This document shows, in pieces, positions 1-7,368 of a stretch of DNA of 25,753 nt. The notes beneath the pieces are model-generated. The model ran no database searches. It had not been told where the DNA came from and saw only the letters and a list, made by a program, of their open reading frames with translations. The stretch is taken from the NCBI GenBank assembly GCA_041394725.1, contig JAWKHR010000071.1, positions 1-25,753 on the forward strand, written 5' to 3'. Position 1 is the first letter of the stretch, and the number at the start of each line of letters is the position of its first letter. The DNA is from JAWKHR01 sp041394725. GTDB lineage: Bacteria > Acidobacteriota > Vicinamibacteria > Vicinamibacterales > SCN-69-37. The position numbers and the translations under genes were made by a program.

Positions 1-1523
1 CGGACCAGTTCCGGCAGTACGTCCGGCGGCACGTCCGAGAGGCTGCCCGCCAGCCGGAACACCGGCGCCGCCACGAGCGCCTCCAGGTCCTCGTCCTCGA
101 GCTGCGCGACCGCCGCCAGGCCCTCGACCGGCCGGTGCGCCAGGCTCCAGAGCAGCCCCTGCTCGGCCGGCTTGATCTCGACGCGTGCCGGCACGGCAAT
201 GGCCGGCGCCACGGTCTTGCGCTGGGCGGCGGCCTTGCGAATCTCGTCGCGCACCACCCCCTCGGTGATGCGCGCCTTGTGGGCCAGCCGGTCCGCGAAC
301 TGGTCCCGGGCCGCCGCGTCCGGAATCGTGGCCGCCACGGCCAGCATCTCGTCCAGGAACCGCTTCCGGCTGTCCGGCCGCGCCGGGTCCAGCCGCCGGG
401 CCGCCCGGTCCAGCAGGAACTCCAGGTACGGCCGCGACCCCTTGAGCCGCTCGACGTAGGCCTGCCCGCCCGACCGCTGAATCAGCGCGTCCGGGTCGGC
501 CCCCTCGGGGAGGATCGCCACGTTCACCTGGAAGCCCTCCGCCACGAGCAGCTCCGAGGACCGCGCCGCCGCGCCCTGACCCGCCGAATCCGGGTCAAAA
601 CTCAGAACGACTTTGGACGTGAATCGTTTCAGCGTCCGCGCCTGCGCCGGGGTCAGCGCCGTCCCGCACGAGGCCACCACGGGCTGGACCCCCGCCTGCC
701 ACACCTGTGCGAGGTCGAAGTAGCCTTCGACCAGCACGCAGTAGTTGTGTTTGCGGATGGCCGCCTTGGTCACATCCAGGCCGTACAGCGTCCGGCCCTT
801 CGAATAAATGGGCGTTTCCGGGGAGTTCAGGTACTTCGGCACCTGCCCCGGCTCGAGCGCCCGGCCCCCAAACGCGACGATCGCGCCCGTCTCGCGGGCA
901 ATCGGGATCATCAGCCGATTACGAAACCGGTCGGCCACGCGTCCGCCGTCACGCTCGACGACGAGGCCACTTTGTATCTGGACTGCGGCCGGCACTTTCT
1001 GGCCGGACAGGAAAGTGTGCAGGGTATCACGACCCCCCGCCGGGGCGTACCCATACCCGAACGCCGCAATCGTTTCTGGACGGATTCCCCGGCCCTCCAG
1101 TTCCCTCGCCGCCCGGCTCCCCGCCGGCGTGTCCAGCTGCCCCCGGTAGTACTCCGCGGCCAGCTCGTGCACCTTGATCAGCCCTTCCCGCGCCGCCGCG
1201 GCCGCCCGGGCCTCCGGGCTGGAATCGGGCTCGGGTACTTGGATGCCGTTTCGCTGCGCGAGGTAACGGACGGCCTCGGGAAAGGTGAGTTTCTGCTGGA
1301 GTTCGACGAATTTCAGGACGTCCCCGCCCAGCCCGCAGCCGAAACACTTGAAAATCCCGCGATCCGGGTTGACGTTGAACGAGGGCGTCCGCTCCTCGTG
1401 GAACGGGCAGAGCCCCTTGAACGTCCCCCCGGTCTTGCGCAGCGACACGACCTCCCCGACGACCTGGACGATGTCCGTCTGGGCCTTCAGATCGTCGAGA
1501 AAATGCTGGGGAAACAGCGCCAT
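1..1523 (-). CDS. dnaG: DNA primase DnaG (C-terminus cut by window edge)
   Basis: Makes the RNA primers for replication at the fork, together with the DnaB helicase. About 507 codons are visible and the frame is still open at the left edge, so the C-terminal helicase-binding domain is incomplete. The N-terminal CHC2 zinc finger is intact: C39, H42, C60 and C63, with the typical LCPFHEERTPSF context. The TOPRIM core shows EGYFD (E266-D270) and, near residue 310, a DPDSAG loop matching the metal-binding DGDRAG motif of other primases. The start is ATG at 1523, giving MALFPQHFLDDLKAQTDIV, a normal DnaG N-terminus. It begins 7 bp after the mutS2 stop on the same strand, so the two are probably co-transcribed. 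The family call is secure. Confidence 0.95.
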   Translation of the reverse strand, partial: MALFPQHFLDDLKAQTDIVQVVGEVVSLRKTGGTFKGLCPFHEERTPSFNVNPDRGIFKCFGCGLGGDVLKFVELQQKLTFPEAVRYLAQRNGIQVPEPDSSPEARAAAAAREGLIKVHELAAEYYRGQLDTPAGSRAARELEGRGIRPETIAAFGYGYAPAGGRDTLHTFLSGQKVPAAVQIQSGLVVERDGGRVADRFRNRLMIPIARETGAIVAFGGRALEPGQVPKYLNSPETPIYSKGRTLYGLDVTKAAIRKHNYCVLVEGYFDLAQVWQAGVQPVVASCGTALTPAQARTLKRFTSKVVLSFDPDSAGQGAAARSSELLVAEGFQVNVAILPEGADPDALIQRSGGQAYVERLKGSRPYLEFLLDRAARRLDPARPDSRKRFLDEMLAVAATIPDAAARDQFADRLAHKARITEGVVRDEIRKAAAQRKTVAPAIAVPARVEIKPAEQGLLWSLAHRPVEGLAAVAQLEDEDLEALVAAPVFRLAGSLSDVPPDVLPELV

Positions 1524-1530
1524 CTGCCTG

Positions 1531-4038
1531 TCAGTCCCGGAGTTCCACGATCGTCGCCGCGTCGCCGCCCTCGTCGTCGGCCGCCGGCAGGACGGCCGAG
1601 ACCACCGGATGGTCGCGCAGAAACGCCTTGAGACCCTCGCGCAGCCGGCCCGTGCCCCGGCCGTGGACGATCCGTAGCCGCCGCTCGTCGGCCAGCAGGG
1701 CATCGTCGATGAATTTCTCCACCCGGCCGACGGCTTCGTCCACCGTGGCCCCGACCACGACCAGCTCCCGGGTCGTCTGGACCAGCGATTCCGGCCTGGC
1801 CGCGGGGTGCCCGGATGCGCCGGGTGCCCGGCCACCCCGGTTCCGGCCGGACCGGCGTCCGCCGCCGGCTTCCGGCTGGCCCGCCTGCGGGGACGACCCG
1901 GCGCCCGGGGGGGCCTCGCGCAGCTCGTCCAGCCGGACGCGGATCCGCTTGCCGCGGACGTCCACCTCGACCCGCTGGCCGGAGACGCCGGCGACGGCTC
2001 CGGCCGCGCCCAGGGCCGGCACGAATACCCGCTGGCCCATGGCCGGCGGCCCGGCGAGCGGCCGTGCGTCCCCGGTCATCCCGGAGCCGGCCTGCTCGCC
2101 CAGGGCGCCGAGGGCGGCGCGCGCCCCGGCGCGCAGCTGGCCGATGTCGCCCGTCGCGACGCCGGGCGCTCCGCCGGCCCGGGCGCGCTCGGCGCGGGTC
2201 GCGAGCACCCCCGCCTTCTCCTTCAGCTGCCCGACGATGCGATCCACCTCGGCGCGTGCCTCGCGGAGCTTCTCGTTGAGCTTGTCGTCGGAACGACGCC
2301 GGATGATCGCCTCGCGTTCGGTGAGCCGCGCCTCGCGATCGAGCAGCGCGCGGCGCTCGGCCGCCAGCGCCCGGCGGTCCGTCTCGAGCGCGTCGCGCGA
2401 TTGCTGGAGCGATGCCAGTTCCTGGTCCACGCGCGCGAGATGCGCCGCGAGTTGCGACTCCCGGCCCGTCCGCCGGTTGCGCGCGTCGGCAATCACCGCC
2501 GCCGGCATGCCGAGTCGCTGCGCGATCTCGATCGCCAGGCTGCGGCCGGGCGCGCCGTAGACGAGCCGGTAGGTCGGCGCGAACGTCTCGGCGTTGAAGC
2601 CGAACGCCCCCGTCGCCACGCCGTCGGTCGTCGCGGCGTACGACTTCAGGGCGTCATCGTGCGTCGTGGCGACGATGGTGGCGCCGCGCCGGCGGAAGTG
2701 ATCGATCACCGCGGTGCCGAGCGCGCCGCCCTCGACCGGGTCCGTGCCGCTGCCGACCTCGTCGAGGAGGACGAGCGCCGGCGCCTCGAGCGCCCGCTCC
2801 ATCGCGACCAGGTTCGCGATGCGGGCGGAGAACGTGCTCAGGCTCGCCTGAATCGACTGCTCGTCGCCGATGTCCGCGAACACCGACCGGAACACCGTGC
2901 ACTGGCTGCCGGGTTCGGCTGGAATCAGCAGCCCGGCCTGCGCCATCAGCGAGAGCAGGCCGATGGCCTTGAGCGCCACGGTCTTCCCGCCCGTGTTCGG
3001 CCCCGAGATCACCAGCGCGCGGGTCGGCGGCATCACCAGCAGGTCCGACGGCACGGGGGCCTTCGGCCCCGCGTCCGGGTCTCCGTCGAGCAGGTCGCGG
3101 ACGGCCGGAATCAGCAGCGGATGCCGTGCGCCGCGAAACTCGACCCGGCCGTCGGTGGCCAGTTCCGGCGCCACGCCGTCCACGCGCCGCGCGAACCGCG
3201 CCTTGGCCTGCAGCTCGTCGAGGTCGGCGGCGACGTCGAGCGTCGCCTCGAGGTCGTCGGCGCGCAGCCGGAACGCGTTGGTCAGCGCCAGCAGGATGCG
3301 CCGGATCTCCTCGCGCTCGCGCTCGGCCAGCGCCACGACGTCGTTGTTCAGGCCGACCGTGGACAGCGGCTCGAGGTAGAGGCTCGCGCCGCTCGTCGAG
3401 CTGCCGTGGACGATGCCCGGAATCGCGTCGCGATGCTCGGCCCGGACGACCACGACGTAGCGGCCGTTGCGGTCCGTGACGATCTGGTCCTGCAGGTACT
3501 TCGCCGAGTCGCGCCCGCGCGCCAGACCCTCGAGCGTGGAACGCAGCTTCGCCCGCTGGCGGCGCAGCGACTCCCGGATGTCGCGAAGGGCCGGGCTGGC
3601 ATGGTCGGAGACCTCGCCCGACGGCTCGATGGCCCTGCGGACCGCGGCCGTCTCGTCGGCGAACGACACCGCGCGCCGCGCGATCGCGCCGAGGCGCGGC
3701 ACCGGGAGGTCGGTTCCGCGGATGCGGTCCGCGACCCGTTCCACCGAGTCCACGAATCGCGCCAGCCCGAACAGCTGCGCCGGGTCGAGCGGCTGGTCCT
3801 CGATGTCGAGCACGCCGAGCGCGTCGGCGAGCGAGTCCGGGGCATCCAGGTCCATCGATCCGGACCGCGTGAACTCGACCGCCTCGACCGTGGCGTCCAG
3901 CCGGGCCCGCACCTCGGCCGGATCGCCCGACGGCTCGAGCGTGACGGCGCGGACGCGGCCGAGCGGGGTGGACACCTCGCGCGACAGCGCCTCGCGGACG
4001 CGATCGAATTCCAGCGTGCGGAGTACTGAGGACTGCAT
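1531..4038 (-). CDS. mutS2: Endonuclease MutS2 (MutS-family ATPase with C-terminal Smr domain)
   Basis: MutS2 proteins are dimeric MutS-like ATPases. They have been linked to suppression of homologous recombination and, more recently, to rescue of collided ribosomes. The protein is 835 aa, slightly long for the family. The order is core/lever region, ATPase with Walker A GPNTGGKT (346-353) and a LLDEVGSGTDP Walker B/signature, a long charged coiled coil (about 515-620), a low-complexity Gly/Pro/Arg linker, then a Smr domain. HGRGTG of Smr is present (H792), but the usual LDLRG at the start of Smr reads LVVVG (759-763), without the Asp and Arg. The start is ATG at 4038; a GATAAT -10-like box and a GC hairpin lie just upstream. 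dnaG follows after 7 bp. Confidence 0.95.
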   Translation of the reverse strand: MQSSVLRTLEFDRVREALSREVSTPLGRVRAVTLEPSGDPAEVRARLDATVEAVEFTRSGSMDLDAPDSLADALGVLDIEDQPLDPAQLFGLARFVDSVERVADRIRGTDLPVPRLGAIARRAVSFADETAAVRRAIEPSGEVSDHASPALRDIRESLRRQRAKLRSTLEGLARGRDSAKYLQDQIVTDRNGRYVVVVRAEHRDAIPGIVHGSSTSGASLYLEPLSTVGLNNDVVALAEREREEIRRILLALTNAFRLRADDLEATLDVAADLDELQAKARFARRVDGVAPELATDGRVEFRGARHPLLIPAVRDLLDGDPDAGPKAPVPSDLLVMPPTRALVISGPNTGGKTVALKAIGLLSLMAQAGLLIPAEPGSQCTVFRSVFADIGDEQSIQASLSTFSARIANLVAMERALEAPALVLLDEVGSGTDPVEGGALGTAVIDHFRRRGATIVATTHDDALKSYAATTDGVATGAFGFNAETFAPTYRLVYGAPGRSLAIEIAQRLGMPAAVIADARNRRTGRESQLAAHLARVDQELASLQQSRDALETDRRALAAERRALLDREARLTEREAIIRRRSDDKLNEKLREARAEVDRIVGQLKEKAGVLATRAERARAGGAPGVATGDIGQLRAGARAALGALGEQAGSGMTGDARPLAGPPAMGQRVFVPALGAAGAVAGVSGQRVEVDVRGKRIRVRLDELREAPPGAGSSPQAGQPEAGGGRRSGRNRGGRAPGASGHPAARPESLVQTTRELVVVGATVDEAVGRVEKFIDDALLADERRLRIVHGRGTGRLREGLKAFLRDHPVVSAVLPAADDEGGDAATIVELRD

Positions 4039-4046
4039 GGGGGGCG

Positions 4047-4077
4047 TCCCCGGAGGGTCGGGGAACCATCAATTATC
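4047..4077 (-). promoter_or_regulatory. Putative mutS2 -10 box and leader hairpin
   Basis: Reading the minus strand, a GATAAT hexamer (4077-4072) lies about 33 nt upstream of the mutS2 ATG. It is followed by a perfect 6-bp GC stem (TCCCCG/CGGGGA, 4064-4047, 6-nt loop), which ends 8 nt before the start codon. I see no convincing -35 at the expected spacing. The hairpin falls where a Shine-Dalgarno would sit and could limit translation, but GC-rich DNA makes such stems by chance. Inference only. Confidence 0.3.
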
Positions 4078-4175
4078 GCACGTTCGGCCCGGCTTCGGGG
4101 CGCCCGGCGGCGGGCATCCGGCAGCCCGGCGGCGGGCCCGATCGGGGTGTAATGACCCGGCCCGCCCGGAGACTC

Positions 4176-4685
4176 ATGGGACTGGAGATGGACGACCGCG
4201 AAGCCACCCTGCGGCGCTGGCTGGCCGACCACCGGGGCATCCTGGTGCGGCTCAGCCGGGCCTACGCCCAGGGCCCGGACGACGAGGAGGACCTCCTCCA
4301 GGAGATCGTCCTGGCGCTCTGGCGGTCCCTGCCGTCGTTTCGGGGCGAGGCGCGCGAATCGACCTGGATCTTCCAGGTGGCGCTGCAGGTCGCCCTGTCG
4401 CGGCGGCGCGCCCGCGCCCGCCGGCCCCTGTCCACGCCGCTCGAGTCGGCGCCCGAGCCGGCCGCCGACGGCCAGGCCGAGGCCTTCGACCGTCTCCGCT
4501 GGTCCACCGTGCTCCAGGCGCTCCGCCGCCTGGCGCCCGTGGACCGGGCCGTCCTGCTGCTCGCCCTCGAGGGCGCCACGCAGCAGGAGATCGGCGACGT
4601 GCTCGGGGTGACGGCCAACGCCGCCGGCGTGAAGCTGCACCGCGCGCGGCGCCGCCTGACGAACCTGCTGGAGGCACGCCCATGA
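4176..4685 (+). CDS. ECF-type RNA polymerase sigma factor
   Basis: Small sigma70-family factor (169 aa from this start) that would direct RNA polymerase to a stress or envelope regulon. Region 2 is recognisable in DDEEDLLQEIVLALW...SFRGEARESTWIF. After a variable Pro/Ala linker, region 4 reads LRRLAPVDRAVLLLALEG...QQEIGDVLGV...VKLHRARRRL, a typical ECF helix-turn-helix. Three in-frame ATGs are possible (4152, 4176, 4188). I chose 4176 because GGAG sits 4 nt upstream; 4188 has GGAG directly abutting it, and the extra residues from 4152 look non-conserved. The stop overlaps the start of the next gene (ATGA at 4682-4685), so the membrane protein downstream is translationally coupled. The ECF subgroup cannot be fixed by eye. 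Confidence 0.88.
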   Translation: MGLEMDDREATLRRWLADHRGILVRLSRAYAQGPDDEEDLLQEIVLALWRSLPSFRGEARESTWIFQVALQVALSRRRARARRPLSTPLESAPEPAADGQAEAFDRLRWSTVLQALRRLAPVDRAVLLLALEGATQQEIGDVLGVTANAAGVKLHRARRRLTNLLEARP

Positions 4686-5347
4686 CGTTCGACGACATCC
4701 AGGCGGCCTGGAAGGAGACCCCGATGACCGCTTCGCTCCCCGCCGACGACGCGCTGGTGCGCGCGGCGCTGGCCACCGACCGCACCCTGGCCCGGCGGGT
4801 CGCGGTGCGCGACCTCGTCGAGCTCGTGACGGCGGCCGGGCTCACGGCCCTGTGGATCTGGATGGCCGTGCTCACGCCGGTGAAGTGGCCGTGGGTGGCC
4901 GCCGCCGTCGTCACCGCCGGCGTCGGCCTGGTCTTCGTGCGCGAACGCCGCCGGCGCCGGACGACGATGGTCGCGGACGCCGCGGACGCCGCGGACGCCG
5001 CGGGCGCCAGGGCCGTGCGCGTGAGCCTCGCCGGCGCGATGGCCGAGGTGGACCACCAGATCGCGCTGCTGCGCTCGGTGGTCTGGTGGTACCTGCTGCC
5101 GCTGGCCCTCGTCGCGCTGCTCGTCGTGCTGGGCGCGCTGCTGGGGGCGCGCGCGGAGGTGCCGCCCGACGTCTGGGCGCGCACCCGGTGGGGCTTCGTC
5201 GGCGCGTTCGTCGCCGTGGGGCCGTTCATCGCCGGCATCTTCGGTCTCGTGTGGTGGCTGAACGTGCGCGCCGTGCGCACGCAGCTCGAGCCGCACCGCC
5301 GCGCGCTGGCGGATCTGCTGGCGCAGGTGCGTGAAGGAGGCGAGTGA
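4682..5347 (+). CDS. Four-TM membrane protein coupled to the ECF sigma gene
   Basis: I do not recognise a named family. The protein is 221 aa with a soluble N-terminus (1-45), two membrane segments (about 47-64 and 70-86), a cytoplasmic-looking loop containing an Ala/Asp repeat (DAADAADAA, coded by three perfect 9-bp repeats at 4973-4999), then two more membrane segments (about 135-157 and 170-193) and a charged tail. It overlaps the sigma-factor stop by ATGA and its own TGA overlaps the next ATG (TGATG, 5345-5349). The position directly after an ECF gene is where anti-sigma factors usually lie. However, it has no HxxxCxxC zinc anti-sigma motif and contains no cysteine, so an anti-sigma role is only suggested by position. 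Confidence 0.8.
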   Translation: MTFDDIQAAWKETPMTASLPADDALVRAALATDRTLARRVAVRDLVELVTAAGLTALWIWMAVLTPVKWPWVAAAVVTAGVGLVFVRERRRRRTTMVADAADAADAAGARAVRVSLAGAMAEVDHQIALLRSVVWWYLLPLALVALLVVLGALLGARAEVPPDVWARTRWGFVGAFVAVGPFIAGIFGLVWWLNVRAVRTQLEPHRRALADLLAQVREGGE

Positions 5348-6504
5348 TGCGGATCTGGTGGATGATGACCCTGGGTGCGCTGGCTATCGCCGGCGGCCGA
5401 GAGCCCGCTGCGCGGCCGGCCGGCGGCCAAGAGCCCGCTGCGCGGCCGGCCGGCGGCCAGGAGCCCGCCGCGCCGTCGCCGCTCGAGGACCGGCTCTCGG
5501 CCCTGCGCGACGCGAACCATCTGCCGGCCATTGCCGCGGTGACGTTCCGGTCGAGCGGTCCGGTCGCGCGGGCCGCGGTCGGCGTCCGCCGCGCCGGGGA
5601 CGACACGGCGGTCACGCTCGACGATCTCTGGCACATCGGGTCGGTGACCAAGTCGTTCACGTCCGCGCTCGTGGCGCGGCTCGTCGAGCGCGGCGATCTG
5701 GCGTGGACGACGACGCTCGGCGAGCTGGCCGGTGCGTCGCGGGCGGGCGCCTACGCGCCGGTCACGGTCGCGCAGCTCCTCGCGCATCGCGCGGGCCTGC
5801 CCGCCAACGTGCCGCAGGTGACCGCCGTCGCCATCGTGCGCTCGGGCGAACCCGTATCCGCCCAGCGGCAGCGCATCGTCGATCTCGCATTCCAGGCGCC
5901 GCCGAACGGTGCGCCCGGCGAGGTGTATCTCTACTCGAACGTCGGCTACATCGTGATGGGCGCGCTGCTCGAGACGCGGACGGGGCAGTCGTGGGAGTCG
6001 CTGGTGCGGGCGGAGGTGCTCGAGCCGCTCGGGCTCTCGTCCGCGGGATTCGGGCCGCCCGGCGAGGCGGGGGTGCTCACGCAGCCGCGCGGGCACCGTG
6101 CCGGGGCGGGCGGCGTCCTGACGCCGGTCGAGCCGGGCCCCGGCGCCGACAACCCCGCGTATCTGGGCCCGGCGGGGACGCTGCACATGACCATCGACGA
6201 CCTCGCGCGGTGGGGGCAGCGGCACCTGGCCGGCGAGCGTGGCGAGGACACGCCCTGGCTTCGGGCGGCGACGCTGCGGCGGCTGCACGAACTGCCGCCG
6301 GGCGGCGACTACGCGCTCGGCTGGGTCGTGCGACGCGCGGGTGGGCGCCGCATCGTCTGGCACAACGGATCGAACACGATGTGGTACGCGGTCGTCGCCT
6401 TCGATCCGGACGCGGACACGGGCGTGGCGATCGCCACCAACGGCAGCATCGGCGCGCAGGCCGCGATCGACGCGGCGCTGCCGGCCCTGCTCGACGCGCG
6501 GTGA
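5347..6504 (+). CDS. Exported serine hydrolase, beta-lactamase/PBP (class C-like) family
   Basis: A 385-aa serine hydrolase of the beta-lactamase-related (Pfam Beta-lactamase) type. Members include class C beta-lactamases, D-Ala-D-Ala peptidases, esterases and D-aminopeptidases, so the substrate is unknown. All three catalytic boxes are visible: SxxK as S99-V-T-K102, YxN as Y196-S-N198, and a KTG-equivalent H339-N-G341. The N-terminus (MRIWWMMTLGALAIAGG) is hydrophobic and looks like a short signal peptide or anchor. It is followed by a 10-aa repeat (AGGQEPAARP-like, 2.5 copies) linking it to the catalytic domain. ATG at 5347 overlaps the upstream stop; an in-frame GTG at 5344 is less likely. 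It forms the third cistron of the sigma-factor operon and may be a target or partner in the envelope response. Confidence 0.88.
   Translation: MRIWWMMTLGALAIAGGREPAARPAGGQEPAARPAGGQEPAAPSPLEDRLSALRDANHLPAIAAVTFRSSGPVARAAVGVRRAGDDTAVTLDDLWHIGSVTKSFTSALVARLVERGDLAWTTTLGELAGASRAGAYAPVTVAQLLAHRAGLPANVPQVTAVAIVRSGEPVSAQRQRIVDLAFQAPPNGAPGEVYLYSNVGYIVMGALLETRTGQSWESLVRAEVLEPLGLSSAGFGPPGEAGVLTQPRGHRAGAGGVLTPVEPGPGADNPAYLGPAGTLHMTIDDLARWGQRHLAGERGEDTPWLRAATLRRLHELPPGGDYALGWVVRRAGGRRIVWHNGSNTMWYAVVAFDPDADTGVAIATNGSIGAQAAIDAALPALLDAR
5391..5476 (+). repeat. 30-bp tandem repeat in the serine hydrolase N-terminus
   Basis: Two nearly identical 30-bp units (5391-5420, 5421-5450) and a partial, more diverged third (5451-5476) encode the Ala/Pro/Gly/Glu linker between signal sequence and catalytic domain. 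The unit length keeps the reading frame, so copy-number change would alter only linker length. Confidence 0.85.
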
Positions 6505-6514
6505 GCCGGGCCCG

Positions 6515-7294
6515 TCAGGGCAGGTGCGTGATGGCGTTGGCCGCGGCGGCGGCGCCGAAGCCGTTGTCGATGTTGACGACGGTCACGCCGGTCGCGCAGG
6601 AGTTGAGCATCGCGAGCAGCGCCGTCATCCCGCCGAAGCTCGAGCCGTAGCCGACGCTCGTCGGCACGGCGATGACGGGCACGCGCACCAGCCCGCCGAC
6701 GACGCTCGGGAGCGCGCCTTCCATGCCGGCGACGGCAATCACGACGCGCGCCTGCTGGAGGCGCTCCTGCTGGGAGAGCAGGCGATGGATGCCGGCGACG
6801 CCGACGTCGTACAGGCGGTCCACCGTGTTGCCCATCACCTCGGCGGACACGGCCGCCTCCTCGGCGACCGGTATGTCAGAAGTGCCCGCCGAGGCCACCA
6901 GCACCGTGCCGTTTCCACGCGGTCCGTCCACGCGGCGCTCGATGATTCGGGCCGCGTGGTGGAACCGGGCGTCGGGCACGACTTTCGCAACGGCCTCCCA
7001 GGCGGATGGGTCCGTCCGCGTGACCAGCAGGCTGTGGTTTCGGGCTACGATCGCCTCGGCGATTCGGGCGATCTGGTCCGGCGTCTTTCCCTGGCCCAGC
7101 ACGACTTCCGGGAATCCCTGACGGTCCGCGCGGTCGTGGTCGACCCGCGCGAAGCCGAGGTCCTCGGCGGCCACGCCGACGCCCAGCGCGCGGGCGCGGG
7201 CCTCGGCCGCCGCCGGGTCGAGCGTGCCCGCGTGGAGCGCCTCGAAGACCGCGCGCAACGTGGTGAGGGACGAGGTATCTGCTTGATTCGCCAA
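6515..7294 (-). CDS. larB: Nickel-pincer cofactor biosynthesis protein LarB
   Basis: LarB carboxylates and hydrolyses nicotinic acid adenine dinucleotide, the first step to the nickel-pincer nucleotide cofactor of lactate racemase and related LarA-type epimerases. The protein (259 aa) has the AIR-carboxylase-like C-terminal domain expected for the family: GTSDIPVAEEA, a VAGMEGALPSVVGGL stretch, and VIAVPTSVGYGSSFGGMTALLAMLNSCATGVTVVNIDNGFGAA near the end in pieces. The open frame begins at a TTG (7294) with no strong ribosome site and no nearby ATG; the N-terminus LRAVFEALHAGTLDPAAAEARARALG is normal for LarB, so the start is approximately right. It is divergent from the glycosyltransferase and convergent with the serine hydrolase. 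larC, larE and larA are not in the window. Confidence 0.92.
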   Translation of the reverse strand: MANQADTSSLTTLRAVFEALHAGTLDPAAAEARARALGVGVAAEDLGFARVDHDRADRQGFPEVVLGQGKTPDQIARIAEAIVARNHSLLVTRTDPSAWEAVAKVVPDARFHHAARIIERRVDGPRGNGTVLVASAGTSDIPVAEEAAVSAEVMGNTVDRLYDVGVAGIHRLLSQQERLQQARVVIAVAGMEGALPSVVGGLVRVPVIAVPTSVGYGSSFGGMTALLAMLNSCATGVTVVNIDNGFGAAAAANAITHLP

Positions 7295-7304
7295 GGGTTT
7301 TCGT

Positions 7305-7334
7305 TTGACTCCGCCGGCGCTGCCTTCCTAGAAT
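7305..7334 (+). promoter_or_regulatory. Sigma70-like promoter for the glycosyltransferase
   Basis: TTGACT (-35, 7305-7310), an 18-bp spacer and TAGAAT (-10, 7329-7334) are close to the sigma70 consensus. Transcription would start near 7341 and give a leader of about 28 nt before the ATG at 7369. The -10 overlaps an earlier in-frame ATG at 7333, which argues against that start. The region also holds the 5' end of the divergent larB. Confidence 0.65.
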
Positions 7335-7368
7335 GTGGGGTCGCGTCCGGGCGCAGGCTACCTATTCT

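Noticed and set aside
1807..4029. Very long open frame (740 codons) on the plus strand across mutS2
   Set aside because: It lies antisense to the clear mutS2, is Arg/Ala/Gly-rich without any known motif, and results from the GC-rich third positions of the real gene.
7333..7368. Earlier ATG for the glycosyltransferase
   Set aside because: It overlaps the -10 of the promoter at 7305-7334, and the added residues (MWGRVRAQATYS) are not like the family N-terminus.
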